64,000 nucleotides of DNA from an uncultured Rhizobiaceae group bacterium (GTDB taxonomy: Bacteria; Pseudomonadota; Alphaproteobacteria; Rhizobiales; Rhizobiaceae). Below are positions 1 to 8,471 of the stretch, piece after piece (the stretch's first letter is position 1; each line of letters opens with the position of its first letter). The notes under the pieces are model-generated. The model ran no database searches. It was not told where the DNA came from and saw only the letters and a program-made list of their open reading frames with translations. Location of the stretch: positions 16,319 through 80,318 of the forward strand of contig CALHCF010000012.1 in the NCBI GenBank assembly GCA_937930635.1, in the 5' to 3' direction. The position numbers and the translations under genes are program-made.

Positions 1-39
1 GTGATAAACTATTGATAATAAAGAATAATAGAAAAAGAA

Positions 40-115
40 TGGTGCCCCCACACGGACTCGAACCGCGGACCTACTGATTACAAATCAGTTGCTCTACCAG
101 CTGAGCTATAAGGGC
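40..115 (-). tRNA. tRNA-Thr (anticodon TGT)
   Basis: Read on the minus strand, the sequence folds as a complete cloverleaf. The acceptor stem GCCCTTA pairs with TGGGGGC using two G-T pairs, the D-arm is GCTC/GAGC, the anticodon stem is ACTGA/TCAGT around loop TTTGTAA, and the T-arm is CGCGG/CCGTG. The anticodon TGT reads ACA (threonine). The 3' CCA is encoded. The gene is 76 nt long. No attachment-site duplication or integrase was seen beside it. Confidence 0.97.
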
Positions 116-214
116 TCCGGTGCTGTGCGGCTTTGTTGGCACAGCTGGGCTGCGTGTAGCGTATTCGTGTTTACCGGGCAATAGAAAGTGTTGGTTTTTG
201 AGCAGATAGCGTAA

Positions 215-919
215 TTAATCGCGCAAGGTCAGCCGGTCGCCGCGTTTTTCGTAGGAACTCAGCGATTCAAGAAACTGCTGGCCAAGCAAACTCTGGTCCA
301 GACGTCCCGCTTCTGCCACCAGAACACGCAGGTTGCGGCGCTCGATACCGCCCAGATAAAGCCGGTCGATTCGGGCCCATGCGGAGCGGCCGGTCCCGTT
401 GGCTGTGCGGGTGACAACGCTGTAGTCCAGCGTTGCAAGATCGATGCCTGCTGTCCGCGCATCGGCCGCACTGAGGACAATGGCTGTGGCACCTGTGTCG
501 ACGAGAAAGCGCAAACTGGCATTATTGACACCGGCCACCGCTTCGAAATGACCGTTTGTGGCGCGAATGAGTGTGACTTCGGCCTTCCCGTTGTCATTGC
601 TGGCTGAAATGGGGCTGCCCGGGATAATGCCGCCGGTAAAGCGGGAGGCAAGGTCCTGAAGGTCAAAGCGAAAGACATAGCCTGCCATCAGGCCCAAAAT
701 GATGAGAAGCCAGATTGCCATCTGGCGCAGCGTGTCCATCAACCGGGTTCCGCGCCCCAACACAGCGGACCCGATAAGAGCGCCCCACAGCGCCATCACC
801 GCTGCACTGGCAAATGTGTTTGATTCAAAACCCAGCGTTGTGCCGGTGTCTCCCGTGACAATAAGTATGATGAGCACCAGGCCCATTATACCGATCATGA
901 TCCAGAAAAAGCGGCCCAT
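215..919 (-). CDS. Membrane-anchored retropepsin-like aspartic protease (TIGR02281 type)
   Basis: A predicted 234-residue clan AA aspartic protease. The N-terminal third has three hydrophobic segments (about residues 4-22, 32-48 and 65-80), so the protein is probably held in the inner membrane. The C-terminal part carries the single retropepsin active-site motif, FLVDTGATAIVLS, at about residue 140, followed by a second glycine-rich strand near LLGQQFLE. One catalytic Asp per chain implies dimerisation, as in retropepsins. The frame is open further upstream but overlaps the DUF1289 gene. I chose the ATG at 919, which lies 7 bp after that gene. Substrates of this bacterial family are unknown. 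It is the last gene of a probable cobS-DUF1289-protease transcript. Confidence 0.8.
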   Translation of the reverse strand: MGRFFWIMIGIMGLVLIILIVTGDTGTTLGFESNTFASAAVMALWGALIGSAVLGRGTRLMDTLRQMAIWLLIILGLMAGYVFRFDLQDLASRFTGGIIPGSPISASNDNGKAEVTLIRATNGHFEAVAGVNNASLRFLVDTGATAIVLSAADARTAGIDLATLDYSVVTRTANGTGRSAWARIDRLYLGGIERRNLRVLVAEAGRLDQSLLGQQFLESLSSYEKRGDRLTLRD

Positions 920-926
920 GCGGCTT

Positions 927-1196
927 CTAGCTGCCGTCTTGCTGAAACGTTGTGGCCCGCGATGCTTCCGGTTCGCTGCGCATGCGCTGGCGGCGGGTGA
1001 TCCGGCGCGGACGCCGTTCCAGCTTGGCAACTCGCTGCGGCAACTCATCCATGAGTGCACTGCGCTGGTCGTCGCTGAACGCGGTCCAGCCTGCGATTTC
1101 ATCGCGGGAACGGCCACAGCCGTAACAATGTCCACTCGTCGGCTCAATCGCGCAGACGAGAATGCAGGGGGATTGGATTGGTGCGGTTTTATCCAT
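927..1196 (-). CDS. DUF1289 family protein
   Basis: An 89-residue protein with the DUF1289 cysteine pattern near its start: SPCILVC, then GHCYGCGR and EIAGW. The four spaced cysteines suggest a small metal- or Fe-S-binding module. This is inference, because the family has no assigned function. A basic, arginine-rich tail follows the domain. It starts at an ATG 5 bp after cobS and is followed 7 bp later by the protease gene, so co-transcription is likely. Confidence 0.85.
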   Translation of the reverse strand: MDKTAPIQSPCILVCAIEPTSGHCYGCGRSRDEIAGWTAFSDDQRSALMDELPQRVAKLERRPRRITRRQRMRSEPEASRATTFQQDGS

Positions 1197-1201
1197 GCGC
1201 C

Positions 1202-2038
1202 CTATATAGCGAACAAAAGAGCAAGCAAAAGTGCTAATTCAGCCACCTGCTGCGTCGCTCCCAGAACATCGCCGGTGTGTCCGCCAATATGATGGCGGGC
1301 CAGCGTGATTATAACCGCTACAGAAACCGCAAGGGCCAACAGACTGACGAAGAGCGACCCCACCCCGGTGAACAAGACCACAAGTGCAGCTGCGGGCAGG
1401 GCAAACACCGCCCCCTTGATGGTTGTTGCCCCGGTTGCGCTGCCATAGCGGGCGGACAGGCCGGCAGCACTTTTATCCTCTGTCGTTATCTCATCCTCCA
1501 AGGGCCGCCGGGCCGCCGGCAACACTGTCCAGACCGGTAACATGGCAAAGCGTGATAGTCCGCCGACGGCCAGCAGCAGCATTGTAGCGTCTGCCGCGCC
1601 TGTTGCGGTAAGGAGGGCGCTTAACAGCGAGACGCGTAAAAAGCTTGAGAAAACTAGGGCGAGCGTCCCATAGGTGCCGATGGAACTGTCGCGCATGATG
1701 GCAAGCTTGCGCTCTTTGGTATGTCCCCCCCAGAACCCGTCGAACAAATCGGCAAGACCATCTTCGTGCAGCGCGCCGGTTGTGAAAACAAGGGCCGCGA
1801 CAGCCAGCGTCGCGCAGACGAGATGCGGCAGTCCCGCCTGTACACAAAGCCACAGGATGAAGGCAGAAGGAGCTGCGATGATGATCCCCGCCAGTGCAAA
1901 GCCGTGGGCGGTTTTTGAAAAGTCGGTCACGGCTCCGGAAGCCAGAGGGCCGGTCAGGGGCAGTCTGTGCACCGGCAAGCGCGACAAAAACTGCACGCTC
2001 GCCGTGATTGCGCCCAAAAATCGGCCCGTACCGTTCAT
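1202..2038 (-). CDS. cobS: Adenosylcobinamide-GDP ribazoletransferase CobS (CobV)
   Basis: A 278-residue polytopic membrane enzyme of cobalamin nucleotide-loop assembly. It joins adenosylcobinamide-GDP to alpha-ribazole (phosphate). Recognisable CobS signatures are the N-terminal FLSRLPV, the acidic cluster HEDGLADLFDGFWGG at about residues 91-105, and RDSSIGTYG shortly after. Several hydrophobic helices follow, as usual for the family. It starts at an ATG and is divergent from cobT, which makes its lower ligand donor, with about 120 bp between them. That gap is too short for a cobalamin riboswitch and none was seen. No other cobalamin genes lie in the window. Confidence 0.93.
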   Translation of the reverse strand: MNGTGRFLGAITASVQFLSRLPVHRLPLTGPLASGAVTDFSKTAHGFALAGIIIAAPSAFILWLCVQAGLPHLVCATLAVAALVFTTGALHEDGLADLFDGFWGGHTKERKLAIMRDSSIGTYGTLALVFSSFLRVSLLSALLTATGAADATMLLLAVGGLSRFAMLPVWTVLPAARRPLEDEITTEDKSAAGLSARYGSATGATTIKGAVFALPAAALVVLFTGVGSLFVSLLALAVSVAVIITLARHHIGGHTGDVLGATQQVAELALLLALLFAI

Positions 2039-2158
2039 CCCGCTGGTCTGCCTCCCGTCGTAAATGCGTCAGCATGTTTCGCCCAACACATATTGTGCGC
2101 TGACGCTGGCAGCTTATAGAGAGGTCCATCATCCCTGCCAAACAACATTGTGCACATC

Positions 2159-3178
2159 ATGACTTCAGGCCTGCCTTTCGATGACATTCGCGATCTTCTT
2201 AATTCGCTGCCGGGGCCGGATACCGGTGCGGCTCAAATGGTGGCGGAGAGGGACGCACAACTGACCAAGCCGCCGGGGGCTCTGGGGCGGCTGGAAGAGA
2301 TTGCCGAATGGCTGGCGAGCTGGACAGGGCGACGGCCTCAGGTCGTGCGTCCGCTGGTCGCCATTTTTGCAGGCAATCACGGGGTTACGAAACAGGGCGT
2401 TTCTCCGTTCCCAAGCGAAGTCACCGCTCAGATGGTGGCCAATTTCTCCAATGGCGGAGCCGCCATCAACCAGATCTGCATAGCCCATGATCTTGGTTTG
2501 AAGGTTTTCGATCTGGCCCTGGAAATGCCGACACAGGATATCACCGAAGCGGCGGCGATGGACGAGCGTACTTGCGCCGCGACAATGGCTTTTGGCATGG
2601 AGGCAATTGCTGGCGGAACGGACCTTCTTTGCATAGGCGAAATGGGGATCGGCAACACGACCATCGCATCAGCGATCTATCTCGCGCTGTTTGGCGGAAA
2701 GCCGGAAGACTGGGTAGGGCCGGGTACAGGCCATGATGCTGAGGGCGTTGCGTTAAAAGCTGATGTCATTGGGCGCGCTGTCCGGTTCCACAAGGATCAT
2801 CTGCAGGATCCTCTTGAAGTGCTTCGTCGTCTTGGTGGCCGGGAAATCGCGGCGATGGCCGGGGCCATTCTTGCCGGTCGCGCCCAGCGTGTTCCCGTTG
2901 TCGTTGATGGCTTTGTGGCAACAGCAGCAGCCAGTGTGCTCTATAGTGCCGATCCTTCGGCACTCGATCATTGTCTCTTTGCCCACATATCTGCCGAACC
3001 GGCACACGAGCGAGCGCTCAAAATGATGAACAAGAAACCATTGCTGGATCTGGGGATGCGTCTTGGGGAAGGGACGGGGGCTGCTCTGGCTGCGGGTATC
3101 ATCAGGGCTGCCGCGCTTTGTCATTCCGGCATGGCAACATTTGAAGAGGCGGCGGTCAGCGCCAGTGACAAAATTTAG
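2159..3178 (+). CDS. cobT: Nicotinate-nucleotide--dimethylbenzimidazole phosphoribosyltransferase CobT
   Basis: A predicted 339-residue cytosolic enzyme that transfers phosphoribose from nicotinate mononucleotide to 5,6-dimethylbenzimidazole, giving alpha-ribazole phosphate for CobS. Family signatures are KPPGALGRLEE near the N-terminus, FAGNHGV, GEMGIGNTT in the middle and the C-terminal stretch LDLGMRLGEGTGAA containing the catalytic glutamate. Its length is typical for the family. I chose the ATG at 2159. A GTG three codons earlier (2150) is also in frame, and neither has a strong Shine-Dalgarno sequence. Its 3' end lies in a 30-bp-period direct repeat shared with the end of the convergent kinase gene. 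Confidence 0.95.
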   Translation: MTSGLPFDDIRDLLNSLPGPDTGAAQMVAERDAQLTKPPGALGRLEEIAEWLASWTGRRPQVVRPLVAIFAGNHGVTKQGVSPFPSEVTAQMVANFSNGGAAINQICIAHDLGLKVFDLALEMPTQDITEAAAMDERTCAATMAFGMEAIAGGTDLLCIGEMGIGNTTIASAIYLALFGGKPEDWVGPGTGHDAEGVALKADVIGRAVRFHKDHLQDPLEVLRRLGGREIAAMAGAILAGRAQRVPVVVDGFVATAAASVLYSADPSALDHCLFAHISAEPAHERALKMMNKKPLLDLGMRLGEGTGAALAAGIIRAAALCHSGMATFEEAAVSASDKI

Positions 3179-3221
3179 CTGGACAAGGTCTAGGTAGACA
3201 AAGTTTAGCTGGACAGGGTCT
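3167..3221. repeat. Near-perfect 25-bp direct repeat, period 30 bp
   Basis: Two copies (3167-3191 and 3197-3221) differ at only two positions. Each contains the core TTTAGCTGGACA. The first copy holds the last codons and stop of cobT. The second holds the last codons and stop of the convergent histidine kinase. This looks like a local tandem duplication that reshaped the ends of one or both genes. Confidence 0.9.
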
Positions 3222-4866
3222 GGCTGCGACGCTGTTTCGTCAAAACATCCTCAAAACCGTCTGCCGATGACTGAACCTGAGAGGGCATGGCAAGACCGCT
3301 GGCGGGAGCATCGCTTCTTTCCCTTGTGCGCCGGTTGGACAACAGGCCCTTGCCCGGTCCCGATTTTTCGGACTGCTCCTGGAGCAGGGGGGATTGCGGT
3401 TCCAGAACGCGCTTGCGCGGGAAAGTGGCGATTGCTTCCGTTCCTTGGCGCAGCTTCGATTTCAGTTCGAAGTTGCCGTCATGCATATGCATCAGGGCCT
3501 GCACAATGGGCAGTCCAAGCCCCGTGCCCTGTTCAGCGCTCTTGATTGCGATGGACCCCTGACCAAAGGACGACAGAACCACCGGCAGTTCTTCTTCTGC
3601 GATACCAGGCCCGGTATCCTTGACGGAGATGTACTGACCGCCTCCTGTGGTCCAGCCAACCTTGATCCAGACGGAACCACCGGTGGGCGTGAACTTCAGC
3701 GCGTTTGAAATCAGATTGAGCATGACCTGACGAACGGCGCGGGCATCGGCCCAGATATTGGGCAGGTCGGATTGAATTTGCAGGCTGATGTCGATGTTCT
3801 TCTGGGCAGCACGCAGTTTCACCATCTGATGGGATTCTTCGGCTGAAAAGGCCAGGCTGGTGGATTCTTCATTCAGCTCATATCGTCCCGCTTCAACGCG
3901 CGACAGGTCAAGGATTTCATTGATCAGCTGGAGAAGATGGTCTCCCGAAGCATGGATGTCGCGGGCATATTCTTTGTAATAATCATTGTTGAGCGGGCCC
4001 ATGACCTCATTGGCCATAACTTCCGAAAAGCCTAGAATTGCATTGAGGGGGGTGCGCAGTTCGTGGCTCATGGTGGCCAGAAATCTGGACTTCGCGAGGT
4101 TTGATTCCTCGGCCCGTCGCCGCGCTTCATCAGAAATCGCCCGCGCATCTTCCAGTTCAACAACAAACTGATCGCGCTCGCCCATGAATTTGAGATGGTC
4201 GATGTGGGAACCGCGGATAAATGCACCCAGCCTCTGGAAGAAAAAAGTCGCGGCTGTGAGCACCACGGCCATGCCCAGTGAAGCCGGTGTGCCATCCACC
4301 GCCAGACGCGAACCAACAACGGCAACGATGGGAAAGATACCAAACAAAACACCGAAGCGCAGATTATTTCCCGTCACCAGAATGATGGCCATCAAAACCA
4401 TTGCGGCAGCGAACGCCACCACGGAAAAATCGCCATAGGGTCCAAACACGGGATGAACCGCAAACAGGGGAGCCCACATTGCCCCGCTTATGCCCATCAG
4501 CACCTGAAAATGACGCTCCCAGGCACGGTTTTCCTTTTCGTCTTTTTCGCTTTTAAGAAAATTGTTGCACGCCCGTTCAACAAAACCACACACAGCCAGC
4601 GCCATCGCGACCCAGACAATAACAATCTCGATGGGGAGGGCCAGCTGCGCGAGATAGGCCGCAAGGGTTATGGCAACCAGAAAAACCGCCCGCGACTTCT
4701 GCATCAATCTGGAATGACGTTCCAGCAGCTCGCCGGTAAACCGATCCGGCTGGCCACCGGGAGAGGCAAATTTTGCACGCCAGTCGCGCACAGCCTGCCT
4801 AGACATGTCGCCTGCATGGGCAACACGCCGCTCAAAAACGTTATGATCGTTGTTTTGAGAAGTCAT
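3205..4866 (-). CDS. Membrane sensor histidine kinase (PleC/DivJ/PdhS-like)
   Basis: A predicted 553-residue inner-membrane kinase. An N-terminal block with about six hydrophobic segments (roughly residues 60-225) precedes a short coiled-coil linker. The HisKA motif MSHELRTPLNAILGFSEVM (phosphoacceptor His) and a HATPase domain with N-box NLISNALKFTP, G1 box DTGPGI and G2 box GTGLGLPI follow. The H-box style matches the PleC/DivJ/PdhS group that controls DivK in alphaproteobacteria. This fits the presence of CckA at 42.5 kb, but the exact orthology is inference. The last 80 residues are polar and look disordered. No receiver domain or partner regulator is adjacent. The ATG at 4866 was preferred over a GTG at 4896. 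Confidence 0.85.
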   Translation of the reverse strand: MTSQNNDHNVFERRVAHAGDMSRQAVRDWRAKFASPGGQPDRFTGELLERHSRLMQKSRAVFLVAITLAAYLAQLALPIEIVIVWVAMALAVCGFVERACNNFLKSEKDEKENRAWERHFQVLMGISGAMWAPLFAVHPVFGPYGDFSVVAFAAAMVLMAIILVTGNNLRFGVLFGIFPIVAVVGSRLAVDGTPASLGMAVVLTAATFFFQRLGAFIRGSHIDHLKFMGERDQFVVELEDARAISDEARRRAEESNLAKSRFLATMSHELRTPLNAILGFSEVMANEVMGPLNNDYYKEYARDIHASGDHLLQLINEILDLSRVEAGRYELNEESTSLAFSAEESHQMVKLRAAQKNIDISLQIQSDLPNIWADARAVRQVMLNLISNALKFTPTGGSVWIKVGWTTGGGQYISVKDTGPGIAEEELPVVLSSFGQGSIAIKSAEQGTGLGLPIVQALMHMHDGNFELKSKLRQGTEAIATFPRKRVLEPQSPLLQEQSEKSGPGKGLLSNRRTRERSDAPASGLAMPSQVQSSADGFEDVLTKQRRSQTLSS

Positions 4867-4952
4867 AAAACGCAAAACTCGAACTGACCCAGCCACACGA
4901 CAAAAGCACAGTGCGGCAAGCCTTTATTATGGTGTAAGGATGGAAACTTCTG

Positions 4953-4970
4953 GTTAACGATAGAGTTAAC
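4953..4970. promoter_or_regulatory. Paired GTTAAC palindromes between divergent promoters
   Basis: Two GTTAAC hexamers, at 4953-4958 and 4965-4970, are centred 12 bp apart. They lie between the divergent histidine kinase and nuclease genes. They resemble the TTAA half-sites of CtrA, but the TTAA boxes are 8 bp apart rather than the canonical 7, so this is only a candidate operator. Confidence 0.3.
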
Positions 4971-4987
4971 CTGTGATTTTTTGAGGA

Positions 4988-5611
4988 ATGGAGAGCCAGA
5001 TGAGGAGGAGGCGAAAAAGGGTGTCGGGCCGCCGCCGTCGCTCCACAATTCGCGAACTTCTTTTATGGATTCCTCTGTTTGGCCTTATGCTTGCGGCAAT
5101 CGTCTGGCTCGACGGGCAAAACACAGCCGCATTTGTCGGCAAAGCCCGCGCTGTCGATGGGGACAGTCTGATCATGAACGGGGAGCGCCTGCGCCTGTAT
5201 GGCATTGATGCCCCCGAGCGGGGTCAAAACTGCTGGCGCAGCGGGAAAGAATGGCCATGCGGGTCACGGGCACATGCGCAACTGCGAAGGCTTGTGCGCG
5301 GCAAGCAGGTAGAATGTTCCCCCAATGGGATAGACCGCTATGACAGATGGCTTGTCATCTGTACCGTCAAAGGGCCGGGAAAGGCTGTTGAGATCAACCA
5401 GACGCTTGTCAAACAAGGATGGGCAATAAACTATGGCGGTTATGGCGAAGAAGAACGAATTGCCATCAAAGGCCGCGCCGGTGTGTGGTCCGGAGACTTT
5501 GACCGTCCGCAAGACTGGCGCCGCCAGAATAGCGATCTGCGGGGCGACAATGGCTGGTATGAGCCGGTTGGCCAGCGGGTACGGGCATTCTGGAAAAAGT
5601 ATGGCGGCTGA
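4988..5611 (+). CDS. Membrane-anchored thermonuclease-like (SNase) protein
   Basis: A 207-residue protein with a very basic N-terminus, one hydrophobic segment (about residues 24-41, LLLWIPLFGLMLAAIVWL) and a staphylococcal-nuclease OB-fold. The SNase elements are visible: VDGDSL, then RLRLYGIDAPE, the acidic/arginine site around GIDRYDRWLV, and a C-terminal YGGYGEEE region. It likely acts outside the cytoplasmic membrane on nucleic acid, although many family members are uncharacterised. An ATG four codons downstream (5000), with GGAGAG in front, is an equally plausible start. Confidence 0.85.
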   Translation: MESQMRRRRKRVSGRRRRSTIRELLLWIPLFGLMLAAIVWLDGQNTAAFVGKARAVDGDSLIMNGERLRLYGIDAPERGQNCWRSGKEWPCGSRAHAQLRRLVRGKQVECSPNGIDRYDRWLVICTVKGPGKAVEINQTLVKQGWAINYGGYGEEERIAIKGRAGVWSGDFDRPQDWRRQNSDLRGDNGWYEPVGQRVRAFWKKYGG

Positions 5612-5650
5612 AGATGTTTAGAAATTACATTAAGAAATTAGGATAAATCC

Positions 5651-6262
5651 ATGAGATTATATGATGGAGGCAAGGCACCCAATCCTCGAAGAGTGCGTAT
5701 TTTCCTTGCTGAAAAAGGCATTGAAGTCCCGCTGGAACCTGTGGACATGAACCAGCTTGGGCACAAGAGCGAGGCCATCAAGCGCCTCAATCCCCTCCAG
5801 CGGCTGCCAGTTCTGGTGCTGGATGATGGAACTGCTGTTTCGGAGAGCGTTGCAATATGCCGTTATTTTGAAGAACTGCACCCCGAACCGCCCCTCATGG
5901 GGGTTGATGCTCAGGACAAGGCCGTGGTCGAGATGTGGCAACGGCGCATCGAAATGCATCTCCTGTTGCTGATTGCCAATGTTTTTCGTCACGCTCACCC
6001 CGCAATGGCAGAATGGGAAGTCCCACAAATCAAGGAGTTTAGTGAGGCCAATCGCCCCAAAGTGCTGGCATCGCTTGAATGGTTGAATGAAGAACTTGCC
6101 GACCGCCCCTTCATGGCGGGTGAGCGTTACACGATTGCCGACATCACGGCGATGATTGCGCTTGATTTCATGAAGCCTTCACGCATCGAATTGCCGTCCC
6201 ATCTCGTTCATTTGAATCGCTGGTATGACAGCGTGAAGGCGCGCCCGTCTGCTGATGCCTGA
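5651..6262 (+). CDS. Glutathione S-transferase family protein
   Basis: A 203-residue two-domain GST. The N-terminal thioredoxin-like domain shows APNPRRVRIFLAEKGI, the cis-proline LPVLVLDDG and the glutathione-contacting SESVAICRYFEE. The C-terminal helical domain carries the FMAGERYTIADI capping motif at about residues 155-166. It overlaps the following uracil-DNA-glycosylase-family gene by 8 bp, so the two are translationally linked. The substrate cannot be told from sequence. Confidence 0.92.
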   Translation: MRLYDGGKAPNPRRVRIFLAEKGIEVPLEPVDMNQLGHKSEAIKRLNPLQRLPVLVLDDGTAVSESVAICRYFEELHPEPPLMGVDAQDKAVVEMWQRRIEMHLLLLIANVFRHAHPAMAEWEVPQIKEFSEANRPKVLASLEWLNEELADRPFMAGERYTIADITAMIALDFMKPSRIELPSHLVHLNRWYDSVKARPSADA

Positions 6263-6896
6263 CAAAAAGCGCGAACCCGAGCTGTTATCCGCCCGCATAA
6301 AGGCTTGCCGGGTCTGTCGTGAAGCTCCGCTGGGACAGCCTTTGCCCCACGAACCACGCCCTGTGGCCGTATTGTCCAGCACTGCGCGCCTTTGCATCGC
6401 TGGCCAGGCACCAGGTTTGCGGGTACATGAAAGCGGAATACCCTTTGATGACCGTTCCGAAGACCGCCTTCGCGACTGGATGGGCATTGACCGGGATATC
6501 TTCTACGATCCGGAGCGTCTTTCTATCGTGCCGATGGGGTTCTGTTTTCCCGGCTATGATGCCAAGGGGGGCGACTTGCCACCGCGCAAGGAATGCGCTC
6601 CTCTCTGGCGCCAGCAGGTTTTCGATACCATGCCGCAGATCGAATTGGTCCTGACAATCGGCATGTATGCCCAGGCATGGCATTTGGGAAAAGAGCGACA
6701 GAAAACTCTGACAGAAACGGTCCGACATTGGCGCAGCTATTTCGAAGCGAATTATTCGCCGAAAATTTTGCCGCTGCCTCATCCGTCCTGGCGCAATACC
6801 GGCTGGCTGAAAAAGAACCCTTGGTTTGAGAGTGAGGTCCTGCCGCTCCTGCGTTCACAGGTTCAGCGGCTGGCCATTGCTCCGTTTGAGGAATAG
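6255..6896 (+). CDS. Uracil-DNA glycosylase superfamily protein
   Basis: A 213-residue single-domain protein of the uracil-DNA glycosylase superfamily. The N-terminal CRVC motif is followed by LCIAGQAPGLRVHESGIPFDD, which holds the family's GQxPG active-site loop, and LPLPHPSWRN, which corresponds to the second, histidine-containing motif (HPS). Only two cysteines, in CRVC, sit in the region where family 4 enzymes keep Fe-S ligands, so a complete cluster is doubtful. Many close relatives are annotated only as family members. It overlaps the upstream GST gene. Confidence 0.82.
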   Translation: MPDKKREPELLSARIKACRVCREAPLGQPLPHEPRPVAVLSSTARLCIAGQAPGLRVHESGIPFDDRSEDRLRDWMGIDRDIFYDPERLSIVPMGFCFPGYDAKGGDLPPRKECAPLWRQQVFDTMPQIELVLTIGMYAQAWHLGKERQKTLTETVRHWRSYFEANYSPKILPLPHPSWRNTGWLKKNPWFESEVLPLLRSQVQRLAIAPFEE

Positions 6897-7012
6897 AATT
6901 TTACAAATTGTTATAATCTAGTCTCTTTTTTGGCAGCTAAACCTTTAAATTGGACCTGTCTGAGAATAAGTTTCTATAGCTAAGCTCTCTCCCAATTCAA
7001 AAGGACAGGCCC

Positions 7013-7486
7013 ATGGACCGGATGGACAAGAAAATTCTGGGCATACTGCAAAATGATGCAACCATCCCCGTTGCCGAGATCGGCAAAAAGGTGGGGCTGT
7101 CCACGACCCCGTGCTGGCGGCGTATTCAAAAGCTGGAAGAAGACGGGGTGATCAAAAAACGGGTTGCCGTTCTCAATCCAGAAAAGGTCAACACGCGTGT
7201 AACAGTGTTTGTGTCGATCCGCACAAAGGCGCACAACGCGGAATGGCTAAAGCGGTTTTCCGAAGTTGTGGCCCAGTTTCCCGAGGTTGTGGAAATTTAC
7301 CGGATGAGCGGTGATGTCGATTATCTGCTGCGGGTCGTTGTGCCTGATATCGCCGCCTATGACACGTTCTATCAGCAGCTCATCGCAAAGATCGACATCA
7401 CCGATGTCAGTTCTTCCTTTGCGATGGAGCAGATGAAATACACAACCCAGCTGCCGCTGGATTATCTTCTTGAGGACAAGGCGTAG
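7013..7486 (+). CDS. Lrp/AsnC family transcriptional regulator
   Basis: A 157-residue regulator with an N-terminal winged helix-turn-helix (MDKKILGILQNDATIPVAEI, then VGLSTTPCWRRIQKLEEDGVI) and a C-terminal RAM ligand-binding domain containing YRMSGDVDYLLRVVV. The start at 7013 is preceded by AAAGGA at a suitable distance, and a TATAAT hexamer lies at 6912-6917. The neighbour is a convergent dehydrogenase. Amino-acid sensing is known for the family. The effector here is unknown. Confidence 0.93.
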   Translation: MDRMDKKILGILQNDATIPVAEIGKKVGLSTTPCWRRIQKLEEDGVIKKRVAVLNPEKVNTRVTVFVSIRTKAHNAEWLKRFSEVVAQFPEVVEIYRMSGDVDYLLRVVVPDIAAYDTFYQQLIAKIDITDVSSSFAMEQMKYTTQLPLDYLLEDKA

Positions 7487-7495
7487 ACCCCGCCG

Positions 7496-8368
7496 CTATT
7501 TGCGTTCAAGGCGAGCAAGCAGGCTTGATGTGTCCCAACGGTTGCCGCCCATGCGCTGCACCTCGGCATAAAACTGATCGACTAGCGCCGTGACGGGCAG
7601 GCTGACCCCACGGGCGTCGCCTTCTTCAAGGCAGATCGCCAGGTCCTTGCGCATCCAGTCAACCGCAAAACCGTGTTCGTACTCGCCCTGATCCATGGTG
7701 ATATGACGGTTCTCCATTTGCCATGAACCGGCAGCGCCTTTGGAAATGACATCAACCACCTTGGCGATATCGAGGCCGGCGGACTTACCCAGATGAATAG
7801 CTTCTGAAAGGCCCTGAACCAGACCGGCAATGCATATCTGGTTCATCATTTTTGTCAGTTGTCCGGCACCCACATCCCCCATCAGTCCAACCATACGGGC
7901 GTAGCATTCGATAACGGGTTTGGCCGTATCAAAGGTTGCCTGATCACCGCCAACCATCACCGTCAACACGCCATTTTCTGCACCGGCCTGACCACCGGAA
8001 ACCGGAGCATCGAGAAATCCAAAGCCCTTTTCCCGCGCAATGGCGGCAAGCTCTCGGGCGACATTTGCTGATGCCGTTGTGTTGTCGATAAAAACCGCAC
8101 CGGGTTTTATTGAATGGAAGGCTCCCTTGTCACCGGTGGTAACGGATCGCAGATCATCATCATTGCCGACACAGCAGAAGACAAAATCGGCGCCCTCGGC
8201 GGCTTGCGCCGGAGTGGCTGCATGACTGTCCCCATATTCGGATGCCCATTTTTCAGCCTTTGCGGCTGTCCGGTTGAACACGGTTACATCATGGCCACCT
8301 TTGGTTTTCAGGTATCCGGCCATGGGATAACCCATGACGCCTAAGCCGATAAATGCCACTTTTGCCAT
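7496..8368 (-). CDS. NAD(P)-dependent beta-hydroxyacid dehydrogenase (3-hydroxyisobutyrate dehydrogenase family)
   Basis: A predicted 290-residue oxidoreductase. The Rossmann motif GLGVMGYPMAGYL is at residues 8-20, the substrate-binding block DAPVSGGQAGAENG is near residue 125, and the catalytic lysine motif GQLTKMMNQ is near residue 175. The length fits the HIBADH/tartronate semialdehyde reductase group. The physiological substrate cannot be assigned. The ATG at 8368 has GAGGA about 9 nt upstream, and a TTG seven codons earlier was rejected. It is convergent with the Lrp regulator, so control by that regulator is not implied. Confidence 0.88.
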   Translation of the reverse strand: MAKVAFIGLGVMGYPMAGYLKTKGGHDVTVFNRTAAKAEKWASEYGDSHAATPAQAAEGADFVFCCVGNDDDLRSVTTGDKGAFHSIKPGAVFIDNTTASANVARELAAIAREKGFGFLDAPVSGGQAGAENGVLTVMVGGDQATFDTAKPVIECYARMVGLMGDVGAGQLTKMMNQICIAGLVQGLSEAIHLGKSAGLDIAKVVDVISKGAAGSWQMENRHITMDQGEYEHGFAVDWMRKDLAICLEEGDARGVSLPVTALVDQFYAEVQRMGGNRWDTSSLLARLERK

Positions 8369-8471
8369 GAATGTCGTCCTCGTTTGCAATCAAAAATCTG
8401 TCGGTAGTGTCTTAGCGTGGCCAGGGGTGTTGGCAAATGATCTGTGTCGTTTTTATCGTCATTGTGATGGG

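Noticed and set aside
2039..2158. Cobalamin riboswitch between cobS and cobT
   Set aside because: The gap is about 120 bp, too short for a full B12 riboswitch plus leader, and no B12-box-like core was seen.
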